NCBI GenBank assembly: GCA_002394335.1
Contig: DGTP01000002.1
Location: forward strand, 118,703-182,702
Direction of reading: 5' to 3'
DNA: 64,000 nucleotides
DNA from: Bacteroidales bacterium UBA4333
GTDB lineage: Bacteria; Bacteroidota; Bacteroidia; Bacteroidales; Paludibacteraceae
The first letter of the stretch is position 1; every line of letters starts with the position of its first letter. Position numbers and translations under genes: made by a program. A model generated the notes under the pieces. The model had not been told where the DNA came from and ran no database searches. It worked only from the letters and a program-made list of their open reading frames with translations. Below, in pieces: positions 51,241-60,681 of the stretch.

Positions 51241-53081
51241 TAAACGATAACTACTACAAGCGACAATATGTCATCAGCGGCATTGCCATCGGTGTGGTAG
51301 TGTTCTATCTGTTACTGCTCTTCCACCTGCAGGTAATAGACCAGACCATCGGCAGCAAAGCCGAAGGAAACGCCATCGTCAGGCAGACCATCTATCCCGC
51401 ACGGGGGATGATCTACGACCGCAACGACTCACTGCTCGTCTATAACCAGCCCATCTACGAAATCCTCATGACCATGCGGGAGATGTCCAAGGATTTTGAC
51501 ACCCTCGCTTTCTGCCAAACCATCGGCATCGACCGCCAGATGTTCGACGAACGCATGGAAGCACTCAAAGACACCCGCAAGAACCCCGGCTGGTCAACCT
51601 ACACCCAGCAGGTGTTCATGTCCCAACTGCAGAAAGAGGACATCGCCCGTCTGCAGGAACGGCTGCACCTCTTCCGCGGAGTGGAGATACGCAACCGTAC
51701 CATCCGCAGCTACAACTGCCACGAAGCGGCACATATATTGGGCAGCGTGGGGGAAGTGAACTGGGACGACATCAATGCCGACAGCTATTACGTACCCGGC
51801 GACTACTCGGGAAGAGACGGCATTGAACGCACCTACGAGAAAGCGCTGCGCGGCAAGAAAGGTATCAAGAAAATGCTGCGCGACTCCAGAGGACGGATCA
51901 AAGGACACTACAACGACGGCGCAGAAGACGTACCTGCCGAAGCGGGAGAAGATCTGCACCTGACAATCGATATCAAGCTCCAGCAGGTGGCTGAACAGCT
52001 CCTGCACGGCAAACTGGGCAGCATCGTGGCTATCGAGCCGTCCACGGGAGAGATCCTGGCCCTCGCCTCCAACCCGACCTGGGATCCGCAACTGCTGGTG
52101 GGCAAAGACCGCTCGAAGAACTACCTCAAACTGCTGCACGACCCCACCAAACCGCTCCTCAACCGCGCTACACAGGCTGCCTACCCTCCCGGCTCCACGT
52201 TCAAAACCGTACAGGCACTCGTCTGCCTGGGAGACCATATCATCACCCAAAACACCCAATACACCTGCAACGGTACAGCCAGCACACCGATCAAGTGCAC
52301 CCACTCGCACGGCTCTCCCGTTACACTCATCAACGGCATAGAGCAGAGCTGCAACCCCTATTTCTGGAACGCCTTCCACGACTATATACAGAAAGGCACC
52401 AACAACGGCAAGAACCGCGCCAAAGTGCACGAACGATACCACCAATGGAGAGAAAACGTAATGCAGTTCGGTCTCGGCGCACGGTTCGAGGACTCGGATA
52501 TCTACCCCCAAGTGCGGGGCAACATCCCGTCCGAAGAGTTCTACGACCGCATGTACGGCAAAACAGGCTGGGTGGCTGCCACAATCCGCTCGCTGAGCAT
52601 CGGACAGGGCGAGATACTCGCTACCCCGCTCCAACTCGCCAACCAAGCCGCCACCATCGCCAACGAAGGATATTACATCACCCCGCACCTCAACCGCAAC
52701 GACTCGATGAAATCGCGGATCCACCGCACCTCGATCGACCAACACGACTTCCGGCTGGTCAAAACGGGAATGGCACGCGTGATGACCAACGGTACCGGTA
52801 AACGATATACGGTGAATGATGTCGAACTGTGCGGCAAAACCGGTACGGCGCAGAACAGCCGGGGAAGAGACCACTCCATCTTCATCGGTTTCGCACCCAA
52901 AGACGATCCCAAGATAGCCGTCGCTGTCGTGGTAGAGAATGCCGGCTACGGCGCTACATGGGCTGTGCCGATCGCTACACTGATGATCGAATACTACCTC
53001 AAAGGCGAGATCGAACACACCGACCTCTTCCACCGAATGACCACCTCAAGCACTATCCAACTCAATGCAACGAAACAGTAA
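51237..53081 (+). CDS. mrdA: Penicillin-binding protein 2 (peptidoglycan transpeptidase)
   Basis: A 614-residue class B PBP for cell elongation. A short cytoplasmic tail and one membrane helix (VISGIAIGVVVFYLLLLF) precede the dimerisation domain with ARGMIYDRN and YSGRDGIERTYEKALRG. In the transpeptidase domain the nucleophile Ser320 lies in PPGSTFK, Ser371-Cys-Asn373 is the SxN motif and Lys534-Thr-Gly the KTG motif. It works with RodA, encoded next (17-nt overlap). Confidence 0.97.
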   Translation: MINDNYYKRQYVISGIAIGVVVFYLLLLFHLQVIDQTIGSKAEGNAIVRQTIYPARGMIYDRNDSLLVYNQPIYEILMTMREMSKDFDTLAFCQTIGIDRQMFDERMEALKDTRKNPGWSTYTQQVFMSQLQKEDIARLQERLHLFRGVEIRNRTIRSYNCHEAAHILGSVGEVNWDDINADSYYVPGDYSGRDGIERTYEKALRGKKGIKKMLRDSRGRIKGHYNDGAEDVPAEAGEDLHLTIDIKLQQVAEQLLHGKLGSIVAIEPSTGEILALASNPTWDPQLLVGKDRSKNYLKLLHDPTKPLLNRATQAAYPPGSTFKTVQALVCLGDHIITQNTQYTCNGTASTPIKCTHSHGSPVTLINGIEQSCNPYFWNAFHDYIQKGTNNGKNRAKVHERYHQWRENVMQFGLGARFEDSDIYPQVRGNIPSEEFYDRMYGKTGWVAATIRSLSIGQGEILATPLQLANQAATIANEGYYITPHLNRNDSMKSRIHRTSIDQHDFRLVKTGMARVMTNGTGKRYTVNDVELCGKTGTAQNSRGRDHSIFIGFAPKDDPKIAVAVVVENAGYGATWAVPIATLMIEYYLKGEIEHTDLFHRMTTSSTIQLNATKQ

Positions 53082-54528
53082 CATTCTACATAACATCGAC
53101 TGGGTGACAGTCTTTCTGTACGTGGCACTGTGTGTCTTCGGATGGGTGAATATCGCCGGTGCTTCGCATACCTATGACCAGGAGACCTTTATCGACTTCG
53201 GCACCTATGCCGGCAAACAACTCATCTGGCTGGGCGGAGCCATGCTCCTTGCCGTAGTCGTCATGACCCTCGACCACAAGATATACGACACCTCCGCCTA
53301 CTTCCTCTACGGAGCCATGATCCTGGCATTGATAGCTACCCGCTTTCTGTCACCTCCGGGAGGTATCAAAGGCTCCTACAGCTGGATAGCACTCGGCTCC
53401 TTCCGCCTGCAGCCTGCCGAGTTCGCCAAACTGACCACCGCCCTGGCTATCGCCAAATTCATGGGGCAATACGAGTTCAAGGTGCGTAGCTGGAGAGACC
53501 TCATCACGCCGCTCCTGATCATCGGCATACCCATGGCAATCATCATGATATGGGAGAAGGAAACAGGTTCGGCACTGATCTTCGCCGCATTCTTCCTCGT
53601 CTTCTACCGGCAGGGAATGAGCGGCTACGTACTCCTATGCGGCGTGGCGGCGATAGCGCTGTTTATCATTGCCGTCAAATATAACGCCACACCCGTACCT
53701 CTCGGCACCGGTTCGATGGGAATAGTCGTCTGCATGGCATTGCTGACCGTCATCGGCGTGTTCTTCCTCCTGCAGGAGAACCGCCACACCACCGAGAAAA
53801 TAATCGTCACCTCCGCCATCGCCCTTGTGTACGGCTTCTGCCTGATCCTGAATATCTGGATTCCCGTCAACTTCAACTGGGTAGGCATAGCCGTAGTATC
53901 GCTGCTGAGCGTCTATCTCATCGGCGCCAATCTGTACAAACGCAACCCCTCGCTGGTCATTGTAGGACTATTCCTGCTCGCCAGCACCGCCTATACCAAT
54001 ATCTGCGACATAGCTTTCAACAAAGTGCTGCAAACCCACCAGCGCAAACGTATAGAACTGCTGTTGGGAATGATCGAAGACCCCAACGGTGTCGGATATA
54101 ACGTCAACCAGGCACGCATAGCCATCGGCTCCGGAGGACTCACCGGCAAAGGCTATCTGCAAGGCACACAGACACAGATGAAATTCGTGCCCGAACAGGC
54201 AACCGACTTCATCTTTACCACCGTAGGGGAGGAATGGGGGTTCATCGGCACCTCTGCAGTACTGATCGTCTATCTGATATTCATACTGAGACTGATACAA
54301 CTGGCTGAAAGACAGCGAGATAACTTCTCTCGCATCTATGCCTACTCGGTGGCGTCCATATTCCTCCTCCACCTGATCATCAACATCGGAATGGTCTTGG
54401 GAGTACTGCCTGTCATCGGTATCCCGTTGCCGTTCTTCTCCTATGGAGGAAGTTCGCTCTGGGGATTTACCCTGCTGCTGTTTATCATGCTCCGCCTTGA
54501 CGCCGCCGGAGCCGAAAGAATGAGATAA
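53065..54528 (+). CDS. rodA: Rod shape-determining glycosyltransferase RodA
   Basis: A 487-residue SEDS-family polymerase that makes glycan strands for the elongasome. Multiple membrane helices are evident; KGSYSWIALGSFRLQPAEFAKL is the SEDS signature with the loop before the conserved acidic region, and TDFIFTTVGEEWGFIG plus IPLPFFSYGGSSLWG close the protein. It is longer than many RodA proteins because of extra helices around residues 220-310 (LTVIGVFFLL, VVSLLSVYLIGANLY), a form seen in Bacteroidota. Confidence 0.96.
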   Translation: MQRNSNILHNIDWVTVFLYVALCVFGWVNIAGASHTYDQETFIDFGTYAGKQLIWLGGAMLLAVVVMTLDHKIYDTSAYFLYGAMILALIATRFLSPPGGIKGSYSWIALGSFRLQPAEFAKLTTALAIAKFMGQYEFKVRSWRDLITPLLIIGIPMAIIMIWEKETGSALIFAAFFLVFYRQGMSGYVLLCGVAAIALFIIAVKYNATPVPLGTGSMGIVVCMALLTVIGVFFLLQENRHTTEKIIVTSAIALVYGFCLILNIWIPVNFNWVGIAVVSLLSVYLIGANLYKRNPSLVIVGLFLLASTAYTNICDIAFNKVLQTHQRKRIELLLGMIEDPNGVGYNVNQARIAIGSGGLTGKGYLQGTQTQMKFVPEQATDFIFTTVGEEWGFIGTSAVLIVYLIFILRLIQLAERQRDNFSRIYAYSVASIFLLHLIINIGMVLGVLPVIGIPLPFFSYGGSSLWGFTLLLFIMLRLDAAGAERMR

Positions 54529-54531
54529 ACC

Positions 54532-54972
54532 ATGTTTGTCACCAACCCCATAGGAATACGAGGAGAGGAAACCGCCACCGACATACTCCGGCACAAAGGA
54601 TACAAGATCCTTGAACATAACTGGCGGATGGGACACCTGGAAGTGGATATCATTGCCGAGAACAAGAAAGAAATAGTCTTTGTGGAGGTAAAAGGACGCA
54701 CTACGGCCTTTGGCAACAAGCTTCCCGAAGAATATGTCGATGAGGACAAGAAAAGGCGCATCATAGCCGCTGCAAACGCCTATATCAAGTATCACCAGGT
54801 GGAGAAGACACCGCGGTTTGACATCATCGGTGTGCTCATTGATCCCGACACCGGGGAGGTGACCTACCAAAACCACCTTGAGAATGCCTACACGCCGCAT
54901 TTCAGGACTGTCGGCAAAGCCACTTTCAGCGGTGAAAACAGATGGCACTATAAAAGCAGAAAGAACATATAA
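54532..54972 (+). CDS. yraN: YraN family protein (UPF0102, endonuclease-like)
   Basis: A 146-residue protein with the restriction-endonuclease-like core: GEETATDILRHKGYKIL, HLEVDIIAE (catalytic Asp) and VFVEVKGR (Glu-x-Lys). Related to Holliday-junction-resolvase folds; true role unknown. It starts 3 nt after rodA, and its stop overlaps the mnmG ATG (TAATG). Confidence 0.92.
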   Translation: MFVTNPIGIRGEETATDILRHKGYKILEHNWRMGHLEVDIIAENKKEIVFVEVKGRTTAFGNKLPEEYVDEDKKRRIIAAANAYIKYHQVEKTPRFDIIGVLIDPDTGEVTYQNHLENAYTPHFRTVGKATFSGENRWHYKSRKNI

Positions 54973-56846
54973 TGATAGAAAACGAGTTCACATATGACGT
55001 TATTGTAGTCGGCGCAGGGCACGCCGGCTGTGAAGCGGCGCACGCAGCTGCGCGCCTCGGCAGCAAGACACTGCTCATCACCATGGACATGAACAAGATA
55101 GGCCAGATGAGCTGCAATCCTGCCGTGGGCGGAATAGCCAAAGGACAGATAGTACGGGAAATAGATGCCTTAGGTGGCAAAATGGGCGAAGTCACCGACA
55201 AAACAGCTATCCAGTTCCGCATGCTCAACCGCAGCAAAGGGGCTGCCATGTGGAGCCCTCGAAGCCAAAGCGACCGCAAACGGTTTATCGAAGCCTGGGT
55301 AGAGACACTCAGCAACACGCCCAACCTCTTTATCTGGCAAGACACAGTAACCGAACTCATCATCAAGGACAAACAAGTGCAAGGTGTGAAGACAGCCCTC
55401 GGAATATCGATGAAATCGAAAGCAGTTGTACTTACAAACGGCACTTTTCTCAACGGTCTGATGCACATCGGGCACACTCAACTCATCGGAGGACGCATTG
55501 CCGAGAACGCCTCTTTCGGACTAACCGAACAACTCAAGTCTCTTGGCTTCAGAACCGACCGGATGAAGACAGGAACACCGGCACGCATAGATAAAAGAAG
55601 CATCGATTTCAACGAGCTTACAGAGCAATTGGGCGACAGCGATTGGCACCACTTCTCCTATCTGCCGTCCGTGCACCGCGAACTCAAGCAGATGTCCTGC
55701 TGGATCACCTATACCAATCCTCTGACACACGACACGCTGCGTCAAGGACTTGCCGATTCGCCCCTTTTCAACGGACAAATCAAGAGCATAGGTCCACGTT
55801 ATTGTCCGAGCATTGAGACCAAGATCGTCACCTTTGCCGACAAAGAGGCGCACCAACTATTCTTGGAGCCGGAGGGCGTTGACAGCAACGAGTATTATGT
55901 CAACGGCTTCTCATCGTCCCTCCCGTGGCAGGTTCAGTTGTCCGGTCTGAGAACCATCCGCGGACTCGAACACGTGGTAATGTACCGGCCGGGGTACGCC
56001 ATCGAGTATGACTTCTTCGACCCCACCCAACTGCACCACTCGCTGGAGACCAAAGAGATTAAAAATCTCTTTTTTGCCGGACAGATCAACGGTACTACAG
56101 GATACGAAGAAGCCGCAGGACAAGGCTTGGTGGCAGGCATCAACGCACACCAAACCATCCACGGGCTGCCGGAGTTTGTGATGAACCGCGACGAGAGTTA
56201 CATAGGCGTGCTGATTGACGATCTGGTATGCAAAGGCGTAGATGAGCCCTACCGAATGTTCACCTCACGCGCCGAACACCGCATACTCCTCCGCCAGGAC
56301 AACGCAGACGAGCGCCTCACCGCACGCGGGTACGAATTGGGATTAGTGTCGCCTGAGCGCAAAGAGATCTATGACGCCAAGCAGCAAATGATCTCTACCC
56401 TAACCGGCTTTCTATCCTCCACAATGGTCAAAGCAGAGGATATCAACACATGGTTGGAAGGACAAGGAACGGGAGGGTTGCAACATAGTTGCAAAATACG
56501 CGATCTGATCACCCGTCCGCAGATCAGTATCCACAACCTTGCCGAAGCCGTTCCGGCTCTCAAAGAAGCCATTTCCACCATGAGCGAGGAGGTCATCGAA
56601 GAGACAGAAATCAGCATCAAATACGAAGGATATATCCTAAGAGAAAAACAAGCAGCCGACAAACTGCAACGTCTGGAACAAATACACCTGCCCGAAGACT
56701 ACGACTACTCCCAACTGCAATCCCTGTCCACCGAAGCGCGGCAGAAACTCAACCGCCTCCGCCCTACAAACATAGGAGAGGCAAGCCGGATACCGGGCGT
56801 AAGCCCTAACGATATAAGCGTCCTGTTAGTAATGATGGGAAGATAA
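54972..56846 (+). CDS. mnmG: tRNA uridine-5-carboxymethylaminomethyl modification enzyme MnmG
   Basis: A 624-residue FAD enzyme that, with MnmE, modifies the wobble uridine. VIVVGAGHAGCEAAHAAAR binds FAD, CNPAVGGIAKGQ and KTGTPARID are family blocks, LFFAGQINGTTGYEEAAGQG is the second FAD motif, and the C-terminal helical domain ends with IPGVSPNDISVLLV. Length is standard. A parS-like sequence begins 8 nt after the stop. Confidence 0.97.
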   Translation: MIENEFTYDVIVVGAGHAGCEAAHAAARLGSKTLLITMDMNKIGQMSCNPAVGGIAKGQIVREIDALGGKMGEVTDKTAIQFRMLNRSKGAAMWSPRSQSDRKRFIEAWVETLSNTPNLFIWQDTVTELIIKDKQVQGVKTALGISMKSKAVVLTNGTFLNGLMHIGHTQLIGGRIAENASFGLTEQLKSLGFRTDRMKTGTPARIDKRSIDFNELTEQLGDSDWHHFSYLPSVHRELKQMSCWITYTNPLTHDTLRQGLADSPLFNGQIKSIGPRYCPSIETKIVTFADKEAHQLFLEPEGVDSNEYYVNGFSSSLPWQVQLSGLRTIRGLEHVVMYRPGYAIEYDFFDPTQLHHSLETKEIKNLFFAGQINGTTGYEEAAGQGLVAGINAHQTIHGLPEFVMNRDESYIGVLIDDLVCKGVDEPYRMFTSRAEHRILLRQDNADERLTARGYELGLVSPERKEIYDAKQQMISTLTGFLSSTMVKAEDINTWLEGQGTGGLQHSCKIRDLITRPQISIHNLAEAVPALKEAISTMSEEVIEETEISIKYEGYILREKQAADKLQRLEQIHLPEDYDYSQLQSLSTEARQKLNRLRPTNIGEASRIPGVSPNDISVLLVMMGR

Positions 56847-56853
56847 GTACAAA

Positions 56854-56869
56854 TGTTTCACGTGGAACA
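56854..56869. promoter_or_regulatory. parS-like centromere site
   Basis: TGTTTCACGTGGAACA differs from the consensus parS palindrome (TGTTTCACGTGAAACA) at one base. It sits directly after mnmG (gidA), a gene that often lies close to chromosomal parS sites and the origin. ParB would bind here; no parA or parB gene is in the window. Confidence 0.78.
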
Positions 56870-56887
56870 TAGAGCAAAGCAACAAAA

Positions 56888-56925
56888 TAAATGATTAAAT
56901 AGTAAATGACCAAATAGTAAATAAA
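56888..56925 (+). repeat. AAATGG-type repeat before apt
   Basis: AAATGATTAAATAGTAAATG then ACCAAATAGTAAATAAAG; same family as 3824-3857. Confidence 0.7.
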
Positions 56926-56926
56926 G

Positions 56927-57463
56927 ATGACCGCTCAAGAAGTAATCAGAAATATCCGTAATGTGCCGGACTTCCCTGTCAAAGGAATACAGTTCAAAGA
57001 TATCACTACGGCACTGCAGAACCCCGATTGTCTCAAATGGTTCAGAGACCAAATGGTAGATCTATACAGCAGCAAGGGTGTCACCAAAGTGCTCGGTATA
57101 GAGTCTCGCGGGTTTATTATAGCGCCTGCGGTAGCGATGGAACTGAATGCAGGATTTGTACCTATCCGCAAACCGGGAAAACTGCCTGCAGAAACGGTAG
57201 AGATAAGCTATGACAAAGAGTATGGCAAAGACACCATACAGATACACAGAGACGCTATCGGACCTGAAGATACAGTCCTAATCCATGACGACCTGTTAGC
57301 AACCGGAGGTACTATGGCAGCCGCCATCGCCTTAGTGCGCAAAATGGGAGTCAAGAAAGTGTATGTCAATTTCCTTATCGAACTGGAGGGACTGAACGGC
57401 AGAGCTGTACTAAACGAAGCAGACGAAGTGACAACACTGCTTGGAATAGAAGTGAATGAATGA
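56927..57463 (+). CDS. apt: Adenine phosphoribosyltransferase
   Basis: A 178-residue purine-salvage enzyme that converts adenine and PRPP to AMP. IRNVPDFPVKGIQFKDITT opens the protein, GIESRGFIIAPAVA is in the middle and the PRPP loop reads VLIHDDLLATGGTMAAAI near residue 118. Overlaps uvrC by 8 nt. Confidence 0.96.
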   Translation: MTAQEVIRNIRNVPDFPVKGIQFKDITTALQNPDCLKWFRDQMVDLYSSKGVTKVLGIESRGFIIAPAVAMELNAGFVPIRKPGKLPAETVEISYDKEYGKDTIQIHRDAIGPEDTVLIHDDLLATGGTMAAAIALVRKMGVKKVYVNFLIELEGLNGRAVLNEADEVTTLLGIEVNE

Positions 57464-59273
57464 GCGTAGCGAACATATTAACGCGCTCCTGAAGCAGATA
57501 CCTCACCAACCGGGAGTATATCAATACTTCAACGACGAGGGGGTGATTATCTATGTGGGGAAAGCAAAAGACCTGCATAGACGGGTGAACAGTTATTTCC
57601 AGAAGGACAACCAGAGCAGCAAGACAAGACAGCTGGTAGCCCATATCCGTGACATACGCTATGTGGTGGTGGAAAGCGAACAAGACGCCTTCCTGCTGGA
57701 GAACAACCTGATCAAGCAGTACCAGCCGCACTACAATATCCTGCTCAAGGACGGCAAATCATATCCGTCGATCTGCATCACACGCGAGCCGTTTCCCAGG
57801 ATATTCAAAACAAGAACCATCGTCAAGTCGGCAGGCGAATACTACGGTCCTTACAGTTTCGGCAACACCGTAGATCTGGTGATCGAACTGCTGCACAAGC
57901 TTTATCCCATCCGTACCTGTAATATGCCGATTACAGCCGAAGGCATCGAGAAAAACAAATACAAAGTGTGTCTTAAATATCACATCAAGACATGCGGAGG
58001 TATCTGCGAAGGGTACAACAGAGAAGAATACCGGGAATGGGTGACAGCCGCCAGAAAGATCATCAAAGGAGATGCGCAGGAAATCATCGGACAATTAGAG
58101 CAAGAGATGGCTCACTACGCTTCGGAAATGGAGTACGAAAAAGCCGGTGAAATCAAACGCAAACTGGAGCTGCTAAACCAGTTCTGCAGCAAGACAATTA
58201 TCTCGAATTCATCGATACAAGACCTCGATGTATTCGGCTACGAAGAACAGGACAACACGATCTACATAGCCATGCTGCATGTACACAACGGCAGTATTGT
58301 ACAGGGGCAGACTATCTCCTACCGCCGCCTGATGGAGGAGAGCAAGGAAGAGTTGCTGGCGATGGGAATGATCGAATTACGGGAACAATTGGGCAGCCGG
58401 ACAAAAGAAGTCTTAGTGCCGTTTATTCCCGATGTATTCGACGAAAATATACATCTCAACATTGCTGTTTCGGGGGATAAAAAGAAACTTCTTGAACTGG
58501 CTCAGCAGAACGTACGCCAATACAAACTCGACAGACTCAAACAGTCAGACAAACTCAATCCGGATCAGAGGGCTACGAGGATATTAGGGGAATTGCAGCA
58601 AATGCTGCAGATTGACCACAAGCCCATGTGGATAGACAGTTTTGACAACTCGAATATCCAAGGGCAAAATGCCGTAGCCGGCTGTGTTGTTTTCAAGAAA
58701 GGCAAGCCAAGCAAGAGCGACTATAAGAAGTTTAACATCAAGACCGTTATCGGTGCTGATGACTATGCAAGCATGCGCGAGGTAGTAAGAAGAAGATACC
58801 AGCACCTGATTGACGAACAAGCCGGCTTGCCGGATCTGATCATCGCCGATGGAGGTATCGGACAGATGCACGCTATACGGGAAGTCGTAGAGGACCAACT
58901 GGGGCTTAAGATTCCAATTGCCGGACTTAAGAAGGATGACAAGCACCGCACCCAGACACTGCTCTTCGGTTTTCCTCCCAAGCAGATTGACATGCCTATC
59001 ACCTCCGAGGTCTTCCGACTGATGGTACAGATACAAGACGAGGTGCACCGATTTGCGATCACGTTCCACAAAAAGAAACGCAGCAAGGCGCAGATCAAGA
59101 GCCAACTCGATGATTTACAGGGAGTTGGAACAGTCACAAAGCAGAAAATACTGCTTCATTTCGGGTCACTGCAGCGCGCTAGAAGCGCCAAAATAGAAGA
59201 GTGGCAGAATTTACTCGGAAAACGAAGAGGTTCAGCCATTTACGAACAATTATCGGCACAATTAACCCTTTGA
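57456..59273 (+). CDS. uvrC: Excinuclease ABC subunit C
   Basis: A 605-residue nuclease that makes the two incisions in nucleotide excision repair. The N-terminal GIY-YIG domain shows QPGVYQYFNDEGVIIYVGKA, a UVR motif lies near residue 215 (ASEMEYEKAGEIKRKLELL), the RNase H-like domain contains DSFDNSNIQGQNAV and LIIADGGIGQM, and an HhH pair ends the protein (LDDLQGVGTVTKQKILLHFGS). Confidence 0.97.
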   Translation: MNERSEHINALLKQIPHQPGVYQYFNDEGVIIYVGKAKDLHRRVNSYFQKDNQSSKTRQLVAHIRDIRYVVVESEQDAFLLENNLIKQYQPHYNILLKDGKSYPSICITREPFPRIFKTRTIVKSAGEYYGPYSFGNTVDLVIELLHKLYPIRTCNMPITAEGIEKNKYKVCLKYHIKTCGGICEGYNREEYREWVTAARKIIKGDAQEIIGQLEQEMAHYASEMEYEKAGEIKRKLELLNQFCSKTIISNSSIQDLDVFGYEEQDNTIYIAMLHVHNGSIVQGQTISYRRLMEESKEELLAMGMIELREQLGSRTKEVLVPFIPDVFDENIHLNIAVSGDKKKLLELAQQNVRQYKLDRLKQSDKLNPDQRATRILGELQQMLQIDHKPMWIDSFDNSNIQGQNAVAGCVVFKKGKPSKSDYKKFNIKTVIGADDYASMREVVRRRYQHLIDEQAGLPDLIIADGGIGQMHAIREVVEDQLGLKIPIAGLKKDDKHRTQTLLFGFPPKQIDMPITSEVFRLMVQIQDEVHRFAITFHKKKRSKAQIKSQLDDLQGVGTVTKQKILLHFGSLQRARSAKIEEWQNLLGKRRGSAIYEQLSAQLTL

Positions 59274-59295
59274 GAATTGAATATTTGTAAGCGTC

Positions 59296-59751
59296 ATGAG
59301 AACTTATACGATAAAATTAAATGATAACAAGGAGATTTTTCTCCTCAACGACGAAGGCCAGGTAGTCAAGACCACGGATATACTTGACCGGACACCCGGC
59401 AGGGTTTTCGCCTTCGACGGTCCGATGGGTGCAGGCAAGACCACCTTCATCCGCCAACTATGCGCCGACTTAGGCTCAGAGGACATCGTCAACAGTCCGA
59501 CTTTTGCCATCGTCAATGTATATGACTACCCCACCCCGTCCGGCAGACGGGAGATCTACCATTTCGATTGCTACCGGATCAAGGATATTCGCGAGGCGAT
59601 GGATTTCGGAGCGGAAGAGTATCTCTACTCGGGAGAGTATTGTCTTATCGAGTGGCCGGAGATGATCGATGCGCTGTTACCTGAAGAGACAGTCCACATA
59701 AAAATCACGCCGTTGGAGAACGGCGACCGACAATTGATGATCAAAGATTAA
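59296..59751 (+). CDS. tsaE: tRNA threonylcarbamoyladenosine biosynthesis protein TsaE
   Basis: A 151-residue ATPase needed with TsaB, TsaC and TsaD for t6A37 in tRNA. The P-loop FDGPMGAGKTTFIRQ holds Lys48; NSPTFAIVNVY and the late YHFDCYRI and LIEWPE motifs are standard. Follows uvrC by 22 nt. Confidence 0.95.
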   Translation: MRTYTIKLNDNKEIFLLNDEGQVVKTTDILDRTPGRVFAFDGPMGAGKTTFIRQLCADLGSEDIVNSPTFAIVNVYDYPTPSGRREIYHFDCYRIKDIREAMDFGAEEYLYSGEYCLIEWPEMIDALLPEETVHIKITPLENGDRQLMIKD

Positions 59752-59770
59752 CAACATAAATCGCCCGACA

Positions 59771-60658
59771 ATGAAAAAGTTACTTATCGCATTGCTATTG
59801 TTATCTACAATACCGGCAGCAGCTGAATGGACAGAGGGAGACACTCTGTGGGTCAATAATGAGTGGAAAACGGCAGACCCTGAAAACGCTTGTTTCTATG
59901 GCATAGTCAAGCGCGTAGATCAAGAGGACAATATAGCTGTCATCCGTTATTTCTCACGGGAGACCAATCACCTCATATCCATCCAGCACCGTGTGGCAAG
60001 CGGCGACGGAGCAGGTCTGCAAAAAGGCAAACAACTCTTTTTCTACGACAACGGCCCGGTAGAACACATGGAGGTATATACACTCGTTCATGACGAAAGC
60101 AATGACACCACCCGCAACCGTATCGCCTCGGAGAGCTATCTTTACCCGGACGGCAAGACCAAAGAGGAGGTGAACGTGACCTACCAGACGAGCAAGACGG
60201 GTATGGAGACCTTCTCATACACGCGCAAATGTTTTTATCCGTCAGGTAATATACAATATGAAGAATCCCTCGGCGAGAAAGCAACAGAGCCTCGTACCGT
60301 CTATTACAACGAGAAGGGCAAAAAGGTCAAACGCCCCAAGCAGAAGTTCGAACTATTTATGCAAATGCCTTCGTTCCCTGGCGGTCAAGAAGCATTGCTT
60401 TATTTCCTGTCCCAAAACATCAAATACCCGCCTATAGCGCAAGAGAATGGCATACAAGGAAAAGTTGTGGTGCAGTTTGTGGTAGCAAAAGACGGCAAGA
60501 TAGAAGAGGTGGAGGTTCTTCGTTCCGGCGGTGACCCTTCGCTGGACAAGGAGGCAGTACGGGTTGTCAAAGCCATGCCCAAGTGGGAACCGGGAAAGAG
60601 ACGGGGAAAGCCCATCCGCGTCAAATATACGGTACCTGTCAACTTCCGTCTGATGTAA
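59771..60658 (+). CDS. Secreted protein with C-terminal TonB domain
   Basis: A 295-residue protein with a cleavable-looking signal peptide (LLIALLLLSTIPAAA then EW), a central region with MORN-like strands (FSYTRKCFYPSGNIQYEESL), and a C-terminal TonB_C domain near 205-295 (FPGGQEALLYFLSQNIKYP, GKVVVQFVVAKDGKIEEVEVLRSG, VKAMPKWEPGKRRGKPI). Classic TonB has an uncleaved anchor and a proline-rich spacer; neither is present. It may be a periplasmic adaptor rather than an energy transducer. Confidence 0.8.
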   Translation: MKKLLIALLLLSTIPAAAEWTEGDTLWVNNEWKTADPENACFYGIVKRVDQEDNIAVIRYFSRETNHLISIQHRVASGDGAGLQKGKQLFFYDNGPVEHMEVYTLVHDESNDTTRNRIASESYLYPDGKTKEEVNVTYQTSKTGMETFSYTRKCFYPSGNIQYEESLGEKATEPRTVYYNEKGKKVKRPKQKFELFMQMPSFPGGQEALLYFLSQNIKYPPIAQENGIQGKVVVQFVVAKDGKIEEVEVLRSGGDPSLDKEAVRVVKAMPKWEPGKRRGKPIRVKYTVPVNFRLM

Positions 60659-60681
60659 ATAACGAGGAAAGGTTCAAAAGA

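Noticed and set aside
51594..53033. A 479-codon minus-strand frame opposite the PBP2 gene
   Set aside because: Shadow of a conserved gene whose active-site motifs are intact; the antisense product is Val/Gly-rich and unlike any protein family.
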